DNA of 64,000 nt from Omphiscola glabra (Eukaryota; Mollusca; Gastropoda; Lymnaeidae). The stretch covers positions 50,268,850 to 50,332,849 of the forward strand of contig OZ024795.1 in the NCBI GenBank assembly GCA_964017045.1, given 5' to 3'. The notes under the pieces were generated by a model. It saw nothing but the letters and a program-made list of their open reading frames with translations, did no database searches and was not told where the DNA came from. A program made the position numbers and the translations under genes. This document shows positions 23,665-35,900 of this stretch, in pieces (within the stretch, counting starts at the first letter, position 1; every line of letters begins with the position of its first letter).

Positions 23665-23672
23665 TGACGTCA
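23665..23672. promoter_or_regulatory. CRE/ATF-type octamer TGACGTCA upstream of MAP2K4 start
   Basis: A perfect palindromic cAMP-response/ATF site lies 208 bp upstream of the chosen MAP2K4 start and overlaps an alternative in-frame ATG at 23664. ATF2/Jun factors act downstream of the JNK/p38 branch fed by MKK4, so feedback is conceivable. The same octamer also occurs at about 34529 and 61775, so chance is a real alternative. Confidence 0.35.
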
Positions 23673-23875
23673 AGGGATTTTCCCGACGAAATCATCGATG
23701 AGTCATCAAAAAGAAATGAACTTAGGCGACCAAACTCTCTATCCGATGGCTTAAGAGGATTTTCTTCGCCTCGACAAGAAGCTACCCCAAGACGCTGGCA
23801 GCCGAACGACACTGTTTATGGGCAGGATACTGCCCAGCAGGACTTCAGAAAGCTGGCAAATTTCAGCCGAAACTC

Positions 23876-23886
23876 CAAGATGGCGG
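23876..23886 (+). promoter_or_regulatory. YY1-like CAAGATGGCGG motif overlapping the MAP2K4 start codon
   Basis: The sequence around the ATG matches the classic AAGATGGCGGC YY1 site, which in many animals sits just downstream of transcription starts with the ATG of the motif used for translation. It also supplies a strong start context (A at -3, G at +4). Confidence 0.4.
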
Positions 23887-23934
23887 CTCCGGACTCTGGT
23901 GATCAAAGTAGTGGTGGGTTCTCTCAGGATCTCC
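23880..23934 (+). CDS. MAP2K4: MAP2K4 coding exon 1
   Basis: Encodes residues 1-18 plus the first base of codon 19. It starts MAAPDSGDQ, recalling the vertebrate MAAPSPSG start. The donor is c|gttagg (GT at 23935). The phase-1 end fits the 'ag' that opens exon 2 (C+AG = Gln). The frame stays open to an ATG at 23664, so the 5' end is the least certain part of the model. Confidence 0.75.
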
Positions 23935-26900
23935 GTTAGGTTTCATTCACTATTTTCGGACATATGACTCATTAACTATGTAGTCCTGTCGACCAGTTGA
24001 ATATGTATGGAGATACGTATTTTAGGTTTTTGGTGAACATATTATCTTGGCCGAACAGATCAATAAACTAGCTAGCTCTCTGTAAAATCAAAATAAATAT
24101 TTTGACCAAAGATTTTGAAGAGCATTCCTTCCTTGTTGCATTCCTATTTTTAGCCCTCGAGATCATCCTCCAATTTTCTACCAGTCCCCATTTTGACTGT
24201 ATTCAATATTTAAAAGAAACCCATCTTTTTCAACTAATAGTATAATTAGGCCAATATTTATTACATGACAAAGTCAATATTATTAGATAGCCTTGGCCCC
24301 TTAGTCTTAGTAATTTATTTTATTATCCTAGGCCTGGCACTGCCTATATCCTGTTGATAGGCTACTATTATAAATTATTAATAATTATATAATTAAATAC
24401 TGTTAGGCCAAGAGTATGATTATGAAACCATGACTATTGACACACCAGTCTAGTAGTAATCTGTAATTTAGAGTGCAAATGACTAGATAAGATGTTCACT
24501 ATACTATATCTAAGTAGGTAGGTCTTTGACCTTAGTCTTAGTGGCTTTAGCCCTTTTGACCATTGGATTATACTATTGTGCTACTAAGTATACTACTATA
24601 ATAAGAATATTAAGTTTAGCCTAAATCCGGTATGGTGGCCTAGGTCCTACAGCTACTACACTGAAATTGAACTGAGTAAATACATTTGGCTACACCTATA
24701 GTATAGTCCAGTACAGACACTGTACTTGTACTGTAGCTACAACAAGCTTATATGATTTTGATTTATGACACTTTTGTTATGCCTACTGACTTTAAAAAGT
24801 TCAGAATCCTAGATCAAAATGTACAAACAACATCCCTAACTGACCAGAGGCATAGCTAGAGTGTTTAGCTCCCAAGGTCAATATTCATATTTACGCCCCC
24901 TTCTGAAACCCATTATTTTCATCATTAAAATACTGTCGAAACTCATATTTTAACACCCCTTAGTAGTTTGGCGTTCGGGGACATCTGTCCCCCTATGCTT
25001 TCCTTAGCCATAAGCTTAGCATCTCATCTGTTACTGGCCTAATGTTCTTATCCAACTTTCAATGCAGAAAATGCTATAAGCCTGGCCATAAAGACATATG
25101 AAACAGGGCATATGCTAGTTGAGACATCAAGGGACTACTTTACTTGAAGATGTACATATTTAATGGTCTGTCCGTCCAGCAGATTATTTATTTATTTAAA
25201 CCTTGCTATGCTAAGGATTATTCAAATGACTTTTTTAAAGAGATTATTTCAAAGGATCAAATTGGATTTACCGGACTTGAATGTTCACCGAAATGGGTGA
25301 AAATGTTTTAGCCTGAAACAATAGCCTATACTGTGTCTGAATATTTTGTTATACTGGCAATTTAAAAAGCCTAAAACTAGGCACTTGAAATAAAGGCTAG
25401 AAATAGAATTTAAATGTCAACTTAATCTTCTCATTCTCATACATGACTTTTTCTTAAAGGAATACTAATAACTACGGGATTAAAACTAGGCGATGCTATG
25501 TGTAGGGCAGAAGACCGAGAGGAATGGAGAAGAATAGTGTACATGTCATCTGTGGTGCCTCAAAGGTCGAAGGACTACGGAACCTGATGATGATGAATAA
25601 ATTGCTAATGATAATAAAAAACAAATATTCAGGGAAAAATATCCTCTTCACATAATAGGGTGGATCAATTCGTATGAAGGAACATTATATTTTTATTATA
25701 TGTGTGCTAAAAGGACAGACTTGTCTTTAACCGTCTTGAGGTGGCTGGGCAGATCAGCCCAGAGTCAACTGGCAAAAAAGACGATGGCCAGATCCATCCG
25801 CCCAATAATAGAAGCCTGGAAATCGGCTGGCTGGTCTTTGTACCAGTTAATCAGATTGCTTCTCACATTTCTTGTCCATCTGGCTATTTAAATGGCGGTT
25901 TCATTTGATAGTTTACGGTGTCTAGTTATTTGATAATTTACGGTGTCTAGTTATTTGATAGTTTACGGTGTCTATTTATTTGATAGCAATTTTTGTGTAC
26001 CTAGTGAACCCTATAAATGTTTTTATAAATGTGACCTTGCGATGTGCCAAAAGGCGTAAGCACCCGCCAAGGATTACTTTATGCAGTTTTTGCTTGATGG
26101 TTTAGGCTTCAGCAAGCAGAAAATTCTGCCAGTAAGTCATGTTTATTCTAATTGTAAAAAAAATTGTCCGTGTTTGTAAGGGTATATCACATTACACATC
26201 ATTACACATATGCTAATTACTAATTCAATGTTAAAATGTTGGATGCTCTACTGAACACGACTTTGTAGGCCAAATAATGACTTTTTTGGCATCTGTGGCA
26301 CATTTAAAGGCCCCTATTCTTACTTTGCACAACTTTAACAAACACTTATCCTGTCTGATTCCAGACTTTTTCATACTAGTGTTTGTACATTACACTCTCA
26401 GTTTTCAGTGTTTAAAAATAAATTTCTTTTTTTTTAAAAAGAAATCAGCTTCTGTTTACTACAATAATGACCATTTTGAACAGTCTTATATTACAGCAAC
26501 TTAATAGTAAAATACATTTTCTAGGTCTAAATTAATTTTGTTTCTACTATCAATTGAAAAACACATTGTTTCAGTTTTTGTTAGTAAATGTGTGCCTTAA
26601 GCACAAATATTAATCATCAGTAATAGATTTTTATTTCATCTTATCATCCTAAAGGATTTATTGTGTTTGTGTCAGGTCTTAAAATGTTAATAAATTAAAT
26701 CCTTTCAGAATATCAATAACATGTAGTTTGTATAATGTGACCAAAGAAAAGGGCAGTGGATCACTGGCAAATATCAATTAAGTTATAGGATATTGGGTGC
26801 TGGGTGGCCGAGTGGTCTAAACTGAGCAAATCTCAAGTTGATGGTCTGGAGTTCAATCCCCACCAAAGCCCAGCCAAGCAAACACACCACCAGCAGCCCG

Positions 26901-29900
26901 GGTGGATGGGACTCGTTAACCTTGGACGGCAACTCATCTAAGAGAAGGAAACTCTGAATTCAAACCCGGCGATGGAGTCCCGATAGGCGGATAACATTGA
27001 TACAATGAAACACTCCGGCAACTCCCGGGTGGATGGGACTCGTTAACCTTGGACGGCAACTCATCTAAGAGAAGGCAAACTTTGAATTCAAACCCAGGAG
27101 ATGGGGAGATGGAGTTCACATGCGCCTAACTGGCAGCAGTGATGCCTCTCGAACATCGAACCTTGTAACGCGCTTCGAGCCTTTGGGGATGAAGCGTGAT
27201 TTCTCAAATAAACTTCATTATTATTATTATTATTATATTGATTCCTTTCTGTCACTGAGCTCTTTCATCAACAAACTAATCAGACATTGACAATTTCTCA
27301 GTAAAACATAATCAAGTAAAATATATTGTGAATCCTTTTCTTCTTATGTTCTCAATTTTGATAAATGCACATTTCTGGCCATGGTTCATAAAAAGAAACA
27401 TTGTGTCATGAAACACAGGTGTGTGTCTTCAAAAAATATAAATTGGCTTGTATAAAAAGTAGGATTTGACTATGACTAGGGGGTTTTACCCAAAATTCCA
27501 AACCACATGTTTGACCTCTTGTCTTCACCTTTCAAGCTATCAGTCACGCCACCCTTCCAAATATAAACCGTAAATGAATTTTGTTTAAAGTGTCACAGGC
27601 CCCCAACACCTGAATGGTTAAAACAGGGAAAACCCCATACAAGGTGCTCTGGCTTTAAGTGCTGTGTGTGTGTGTCAATTGTTTGGTTGTTTGAACAACT
27701 GGCCTAGTTTAAGTTTATCTGGGACTGCATTCCAGATACATGATCTTTCTGTGGGATACACTCCTCACTTTTCATACATGAATTCCTTGTACTGATTTCA
27801 AAGTGGACAGTGATAATTTGTGATAATGAGATTTTGAGAAATATGTGTGTGGTTTTCCTGTTTTGAATAAGTTTGAAAGTTAATATTTTAATCTATGTGA
27901 GCAAGACGTATAAGTATTTTATCTCTGGAGTCATTTGGTAAATATGGCGTGGCATCAGAATAAACTGAACAAGGCTCCAGGTAGTACAAATGATTTTATT
28001 TTATGTTCCTTTCAATTTCTGTTCCTTCACATTTGTTCTACAATAGCAATGTGCTTACCGTACTAAAAATACATGTGGATTATTTTTTTAAATAATAGAA
28101 CCTTTTGATTTGGTCTACTTATTGTGAATGAAAGTATTATTATTATTACTGGGTTTATTAATTCAAAGGAGCTTTTATTAAAAACAAAATTCATTTCACA
28201 AGGCTGCATTTGCTAATAACTTGAACACTCAACTCCCATTCAATTGCCAAACTAAAATTTTATATTTAATCGTGTACACATGTAAACATTTCTACTAATT
28301 TCTTCCTCAGTACAAAATCAATTTAAATGAAATTTTACATAATAGAATTAAATCCTAAATAAAAAAATATATTTCTCAAGCTGAATTCAACAGATGTCTT
28401 CCAAAGTTTACATTTGAATGTTTGAACATTCACAAAACTTGTTCTTTGTTTTATAGCACTTGTTTTTTAACTAGTTTTTAAAAGCCAATGACACCTTCTT
28501 TTAAATGCAGAGATCAGGCAGAGTCTGCGGCTCGACTTTGTCGCAGGATCGCCAAGCCCCAGTGCCACTCCAAGCAGCATAAAACAGCCATCCCCATCAA
28601 ATTCCATCCTTGCAGACCTTGGTCACACAGCACAGATGTTAGTATTAACTTTATGTTTTCCTTAAAAGTGTTGTTAAACCTTTATGTCCAGTAGATTTAT
28701 TGATAGTAAATTCACTGCAAAGACAGTGCATAGTTTGATTTACTGTAAAATATGTGCAGGTGATAATGTTTTGGCATCACTTTCTAGTTTTTAAATTTTG
28801 CTTCTAGTATGTAAAGATGTAATATTCTGCTCTACTTTAAAACAGAAATCTGCATTTGACCCACACAAAAAAACACCAAAAGAGAACTTTCCTAATGTAT
28901 AAATTGCCTATAGCAGTTATCTAATAATAAGTTTTTATTTTATATCGTTTTTGCCATTAGATTGATTTGTTTTAACACATCCGACTTTTGTACATGGGAG
29001 GTGTCTTTGTTATGATAATAAATTTTGTTTTATTCATAGAGATTTTGTGTTTTGGGTGATACTTGCAAACATTATAAACTTCAACACTGGATATTATAAA
29101 ACTCATTTAGGTTTGTTTTCATATTTGTTTTTTAGAGAAAGGCTTCGGTCAAGGGGCATTGAAAGGACAACTGGCAAGCTACAAATATCTCCAGAAGAGG
29201 TGAATGTCATTCAATAGGGATTTTAATTAGGACATATTTATATAAACATATATTTATAACTCTGAAGTGAATGAGAATTAACCAATTTTTAAGGAGACTG
29301 TGGAAATTGAATATCCCTGGAATTTGATTTTAAATTTATTGAAGGCTGTGTGAAATGGTCATTTTAAATTTTATGGCTGAATGCGGTTAAGATTTACATT
29401 TTTGTCTAGACTAATAATAAATGGTCACAATGAAGTCTATATAAATATATATCTGTACTTGTTCTTGTTATGTGCCTGATGTTATAATATCCAGTGTAGC
29501 ATTTTCAAAATATTTTGTTTCCAGTCGTTTGAGTTCACATCAGAAGATCTTAAAGACCTGGGTGAAATGGGGCGTGGCAATTACGGCTTTGTCAATAAGA
29601 TGATACATGACAAGAGTGGTACAATTATGGCTGTTAAAGTAAGTCGCTGGATTACCCTCTTCTCTGAAAGTACTGAAACAATGGACATTTTTTTAAAACT
29701 TGTTTCTATGGGGGTTTAGGGTTTTTGTTGGCGCCAATGTAAATTTCACAATAGAGTTTGTGGCCCGCCATCACCCACTTGGCGGCCCGCGAAGTAACGA
29801 AATATTCTTTATTATTATTATTTTCTTAGTAGCTTTTGCCCCTGTTCTATTATCTTTTGGCCCGCACAAGTTTTTCATTAAGTATTAAGGCCCGCCTTAC

Positions 29901-32900
29901 ACTTTGATTTGTGCAGGCCTACAATAGAGTGAAGCTTGTCACTCAGTTTCTCAGTGAACCTTTGCTCTTGAAGTAAACTCATTCCACTACAATGCTTACT
30001 GCACAACAATAATTTTAATTCATTTGAAAAATATTATTCTCGAGGCACAATTACAATTAAATTTTTAATTATCTCCTATTTAAGTGCTTCAGGTAAAAAT
30101 CAGACACCATTCATGTCAGAAATAATGGATCAGAACGATGCTAATTTGTAGTGCTAGTTAATTGTGTTTAGAATATTTCTTTGCCTTTTACTTCTGACTC
30201 GAACTTGATTGTTCAATTAGTAATATTATTTGATTACTTGAAGATTTTCTTCACTGTACATGACGATTAAAACAAAAAATGTTTGAAATCTTTACAATTA
30301 TAACCATTATATTTACCGATACAAGCTATGTTGTTTTTTTTATTTCAGAGAATCAGGTCAACTGTAGAAGAAAGAGACCAGAAACAACTTCTCATGGATT
30401 TAGATGTGGTAATGAGAAGTAACGACTGCCCATATATTGTTCAGTTTTTTGGTGCACTGTTCAAAGAGGTCAGCATCCATACCCTTGTTCTCAATGTTAT
30501 TTATAATTTTAACAAATGATTCAAAGACATGGTTGTCGAAACAGATTGTGTTCACATTTATAATTCATTAAATCATTTATTATTTTGTGTTGAAGATTTT
30601 AACTTTACCACTCAAAAATGTTTAATAAGCGAACTTCTTGGTGAACTGGTGAGGATTAAATGAACTATATAGGTAATGTTCACATTGCGGATTAGTCATT
30701 GAGATTCTAAGCTGGGTACACCTGAGCGAGATATCTGTGTCAGTCATGAGCACTGGAGATTGTAAGCATTAACTAAAAGCTGATGGTTCTCAATATGGAC
30801 TTATCACTGACATTTGTGGCTGCAACAAATCTGTAGTGTGAACTCACCTTAATAAACTATAACATGATTTACTACTTTCTATGCAAAAAGGATATATTTG
30901 TGCAATGTGGCTTAAATTTATTTCATCAGGGAGATTGTTGGATATGTATGGAGCTGATGGACATATCCCTTGATAAATTCTATAAATTTGTATATGGTGA
31001 TCTACACGCATCCATTCCTGAGGACATTTTAGGCAAGATCACAGTAGCAGTGAGTATTCCTTTAATTCAGTTATTATTTTAGTTCAGTGTGGTGTATCAA
31101 TAGTACTTAATTTTGAGGTTTTATTTAAGTTGTTTTTTTGCTTTTCTCACCATAATCATAGATTTATTTAATAATTATAAAATCAACCAACATTTAAATG
31201 GGATTATAGTTTCTCTCTGCTGAACAAATCTGTTCATTTTATACCCCAATAACATGACTTAATCCTTTTATCTTTTCTTTATACAGACAGTCAAGGCTTT
31301 AAATTATCTAAAAGAAAAATTAAAAATTATACACAGAGGTAAGCTTTTTCTTTAAAATTCAGAAGTACAATGCATCAGTTTTTCAGTCGTATTGAAATTT
31401 GATATTTTTTTCAGAGATCCATTTACATTAATTAAAGGTTAGGTCAATAGTATATTAATACATTTTTTTCCAGTTTGTTTATAAATATTCCCTCATTTGT
31501 TCCATTGTTAAAGAAAAATGAAGGTACCGTAAATAATAATTAGGCTTTCAATTTTTTTAGAAAGGTTGTGTAATTACTCCTGATCTTGTTATTACGGTAA
31601 TAATAAAAGTGTTGGACTGCGACAAAACATACGTGATAAACCAAATCCACAATTTTACATAACTGCGATGTCTTTTTTCCTGATTGGGCTTTTAAATTTT
31701 ACTTCAAGTCACTTCCTTTTCATTCTTCTTTTTTCTTTACCTTGTTTCTGTCTGTTTTTCTATTTTTTAGATAGGATTTATCTCTGTATATATATATAAT
31801 GTAAATTTGATTAATACTTATTTGTATGTCTTGTACTGATGAAGGCAAGTGCTGAAACGTTTTATTTGTAATGTAAAATTATTATTAAAGCTCAATATAT
31901 ATTGTTATATTGACACAGATTGTTCGTGTCTATTTAATCTTATTACGGTAAGCATTCAAATTTATAAATTTTATGTTTTTCTATAGTGAAAACAATTTGA
32001 AATTTCGTTGTTTTGGTCTTTAAATTTTAAAAAATTCCATTCCAGATGTAAAGCCCTCAAATATTCTGCTGGACAGAAAAGGTAATATCAAACTCTGTGA
32101 CTTCGGCATCAGTGGCCATCTTGTTGATTCTATTGCCAAGAGTCGAGATGCTGGATGTCGGCCATACATGGCTGTAAGTTATATTTTGCATTTATAAAAC
32201 ATACCTGTTTTATTTAAATGTTAAAATGAGAGGGATTTTATAAGTTAAAAGTTTTGTTGCTATTTTTAAATTGGGGGTGGACACAGAAAGTAACTTACTA
32301 TTTTCATTAATTTTGGTCTTGTCCTGTTTTTGTTTTTTTATCAGCCTGAAAGAATTGATCCAAAAGCATCAAGCCGGGGCTATGATGTAAGATCAGATGT
32401 ATGGAGCCTGGGCATAACTTTGGTCAGTATTAGATTTAGCACTTTTTGTTAAAGAATAAAGAAAAATAGCCCACATGGTTAGGAAAAACATTAATTTAAA
32501 CTTACTCCTGTCCAACTTGCTCATATTTGTATTCTCTATTGTTTTTATGGCTGTTCAGGGCTTTTAGTCGAAGCATCTATTGTTCTGTTCTGTCTGTCTT
32601 CAGGTTTTCCCCCACCATGTGTGCTATATTTCTTATTGAATAATTTCTATCTTGATCTATCGATCTAAATAAAAACCCAGTGTGTAAGAAATTTTTTTAA
32701 TCACAGTTCATTAATGTGTCAGTATTTACAACATTGATTATTATTCAGCTAAGCGAAATGATACTGAAATGTAACAACAATAATTACACATTTTAGAATT
32801 CCAATGAGTTCTGTTTAGGGAATAATTTACTAAATTAGATATAGAATTGATAAATGCAAACTTTAAGTTTTATTGTTAAATTTAAAACTCAGATACCGTC

Positions 32901-35900
32901 ATTTATTAATATGAAAAATTTTCTTTAAAAAAATTGCTTTTTACTAATGTGTTTAAAAATCTCAGATGGAGTTGGCCACTGGCAAGTTTCCATACCCCAA
33001 ATGGCAGAGTGTGTTTGACCAGCTTCAGCAAGTAGTCCAAGGGCAAGCACCCAGACTACCAAGTGATTCCACCTTCTCTGTAGAGTGTATCAATTTTATT
33101 AACACATGGTGAGTACAACTTTTTCAAACCTATTAAACAGATGGGAGAAAAAGTTCTCAGAAAAATATAATTTAAAAATATACGGACCAACAAAGGATGA
33201 ATATGTATGGAGCATACGAACCATCCAGGAATTGTATTGTCTATATCAGGATCCCACGCTTGTAGCAAAAATTTAAAAAGAGCATGGTACGATGGGCTGG
33301 ACATATAGAAAGAATGCCAAAAGGTCTGAGGAAAATGGCTCAAAGGCAGACCTAGGCTTTGACGATTGGATGATGAGTAGAGGGATCTACAGCAACTGGG
33401 AATCCAAGCGTGGAAAAGAAAAGCATCAGTGAGGTCTGAGGGGAAGGGTGTGGTGAGGCAGGCCAAAGCCCTACATGGGCTGTAGCGCCACAGGAATGGA
33501 TGAATGGGGTGAGGCAAGCCAAAGCCCTACATGGGCTGTAGCGCCACAGGAATGGATGAATGGGGTGAGGCAAGCCAAAGCCCTACATGGGCTTAGCGCC
33601 ACAGGAATGGATGGATGGAGTACAACTTTTGTTTAAAAAAGAATAGCTTAAATTTAAATGACAAATAGTGCAATATTTTCAAGCAAAACTATTTTTCAAC
33701 AGTAATATGTTTCATTTTGTTATATACTAGTACTAGTTATTTTTTGGATGTTATTTAATCACTATCACAGACCTGTTTACTTTTACAATTTTGGCGTACA
33801 ATGTACGATTTTTAGATGTTTTTTACGATTGTACACCGAGACCCGCCAGAACTACGATTTTCAGAGACCGGGTGAAATTTTTATATTTTTTTCCCCATTA
33901 AAAAAAAAGATAAATTTTAGGTTTTGGACGTTTTAGCCCTTTCTAAAAAATATCTGGCAGTGAATGGACCGAGAAAAACAATTGGTTGTAATTTTTTTAA
34001 AGTTGGGACCATCCTTCTATGTAGTATGTACGCACTGATGGGGAGGTGGGGGTTGTCGAGGAAATTTGTGGCATACGAGACACTTGGGTAGGGGGATTGG
34101 TAGGAGTGTCAAAGGTTATAAAAATATCACCGCAACGTATCGTATTGATCGCGATGGTCACATTGTTTTGTCACAGTGAACTAGCTATCTGCGTCATCAG
34201 TAATATTTAGACTAGTCGCTCTAGCGACAACTTCACTCACCATCCCCTTTGTTTCATAATTATTTTGTCCGTCTGAACCGCGGTGATTGTGAAAATAGAG
34301 AAAACTAGAGTTGGTTTTTAAATCAAATACATTATCCAACAGTTCTGCACTGAAACGTTGGATTTGGACATATTTTAAATGATTTAGTCAGCGGCATTAA
34401 AAAATATTTTTAGAACTCGCAAAGCAGCTCTGTCACTTCAACGATTTTTAATACAACAGTTTGGATTTGGAATCACAATTTATTCCCCCATTAATGAGGG
34501 TGGGGGAAGGTTGGTTCCGTCAAGCGAAATAATGACGTCACAGCACGGAAAGACATGTTGGCGGACTACAGTGTGTTGTGACTATGTCATGTTAAATATT
34601 ACCACTACAGCGATCCCTTTATGAAAACATAAAGCATTAGTATACGATAACTGCGAAACATTGTGGTGATATTTTTATATCCTTAATAATGTGATGTTGT
34701 CAAGTTGTATTTTCACAAATGAACTCGCTAGCAATACTTTAGTAGTAGAGAAATTACAATAATGTTTAGTCCACCAAATGTTCAGCCGCGTATGACGTAT
34801 ATTTCGTTGGGCTACGCCAGTGGTTCTAAAATTTTCGTTTGGCGGCGCCTATGCCTTATTAGGTTTTCACCAGGCTCCCTGTGGGAAATTCTTACAAGTA
34901 CACTTCGAAATAAGTTCCTTTCTAAAGAAGGTTTTCGTGCCTGGGCTGACCGAATCACTTGGGGTGAAAACCCGTGTCACATTTTGTTTGCGGTAACAAT
35001 AGTAACATCATAATATATAATGGATTTTTAATTTTTTTTATTATTGTTATTGAATGGTGGGGGGGGGGGGCGTAAAAAAGTATGTGTTTAACAGGGGGAT
35101 GGGGTTACATAATTAGACTTTTATCGGTACCGGTACGTGCTATATAGATGGCCCCTCCTCGCATTTGTTTGCATGACCTAATTTTATGACATAATTATCT
35201 CTTACGGCGGCGCGTTCCTTTTTTTAACGCCAGCTTAACTCGATTCCACTGAAGCTAATACTAATAACATTTGAGAACCTTTCATAAGGACATTTGTTGC
35301 TTCAGGACTTTATAAATTTATCTATGTAGATATGAAGCAATAATGTAAGGGGAAATAGGTTTTTATTGATTTATGTAGATATGAAGCAATAATGTAAGGG
35401 GAAATAGGATCTTTTTTATTTATTTATGTATATATGAAGCAATAATGTAAGAAGAAATAGGATCTTTTTTTAACCTTTAAGTAGAGAAAAGGAACTATTT
35501 AATATTAAATAATTAATTTTATCCTTAATATAAGTACTGTTGCTATTATTAAAATTGAACTCATAAAAATTAAGAGGTTCAAGTTTCCAAAAATTCAGTT
35601 TATTTGAATAATATTACTTCCTTTTTTTTTTGGTCATAAAAGGATGAGCATTTATTGCATTTTTATGGAACTTATTTTTTAAATTTAAAATGTTTAAACA
35701 TATTTAATGATGCTTCTTTTCTTTCTTTTTTTAAAACAGTTTGACAAAAGAAGACAAACAACGACCAAAATATAATAAATTGTTGGTGAGCATAACTTGA
35801 AATTATTTTCTAGGATTGAAGCATCCAGAAGCTTTTGAATTACTCATGGAATCAGTACTGCTTTCTCAAAACTTTCAAACTTCTAGTATCATTTTTGTTT

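Larger units (their letters stand above)
23935..28510 (+). other. MAP2K4 intron 1
   Basis: A 4.6-kb AT-rich intron. It holds a dispersed repeat fragment at 24844-25012, a three-copy ~27-bp repeat of tttgatagtttacggtgtct at about 25905-25985, and a tRNA-derived SINE at 26799-27236. The frame at 25700-25891 shows no family resemblance and is left uncalled. Confidence 0.75.
33109..35739 (+). other. MAP2K4 intron 10
   Basis: A 2.6-kb intron holding an RTE-like LINE 3' fragment (33138-33620), a G-run near 35056 and a three-copy ~56-bp repeat (35318-35470). The frame at 34762-35013 starts near a cagtggttctaaa motif like a hAT end and is not called a gene. A perfect TGACGTCA lies at about 34529. 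Confidence 0.7.

Noticed and set aside
25700..25891. Possible extra MAP2K4 exon
   Set aside because: Exon 1 and exon 2 join in matching phase without it, and the translation has no counterpart in MKK4 proteins.
26799..26874. Functional tRNA gene
   Set aside because: A and B boxes are present but the sequence does not fold into a standard acceptor stem and continues into a SINE body and tail.
34529..34536. TGACGTCA as regulatory site in intron 10 (also at about 61775)
   Set aside because: About one perfect octamer is expected by chance in a window this size; there is no supporting context.
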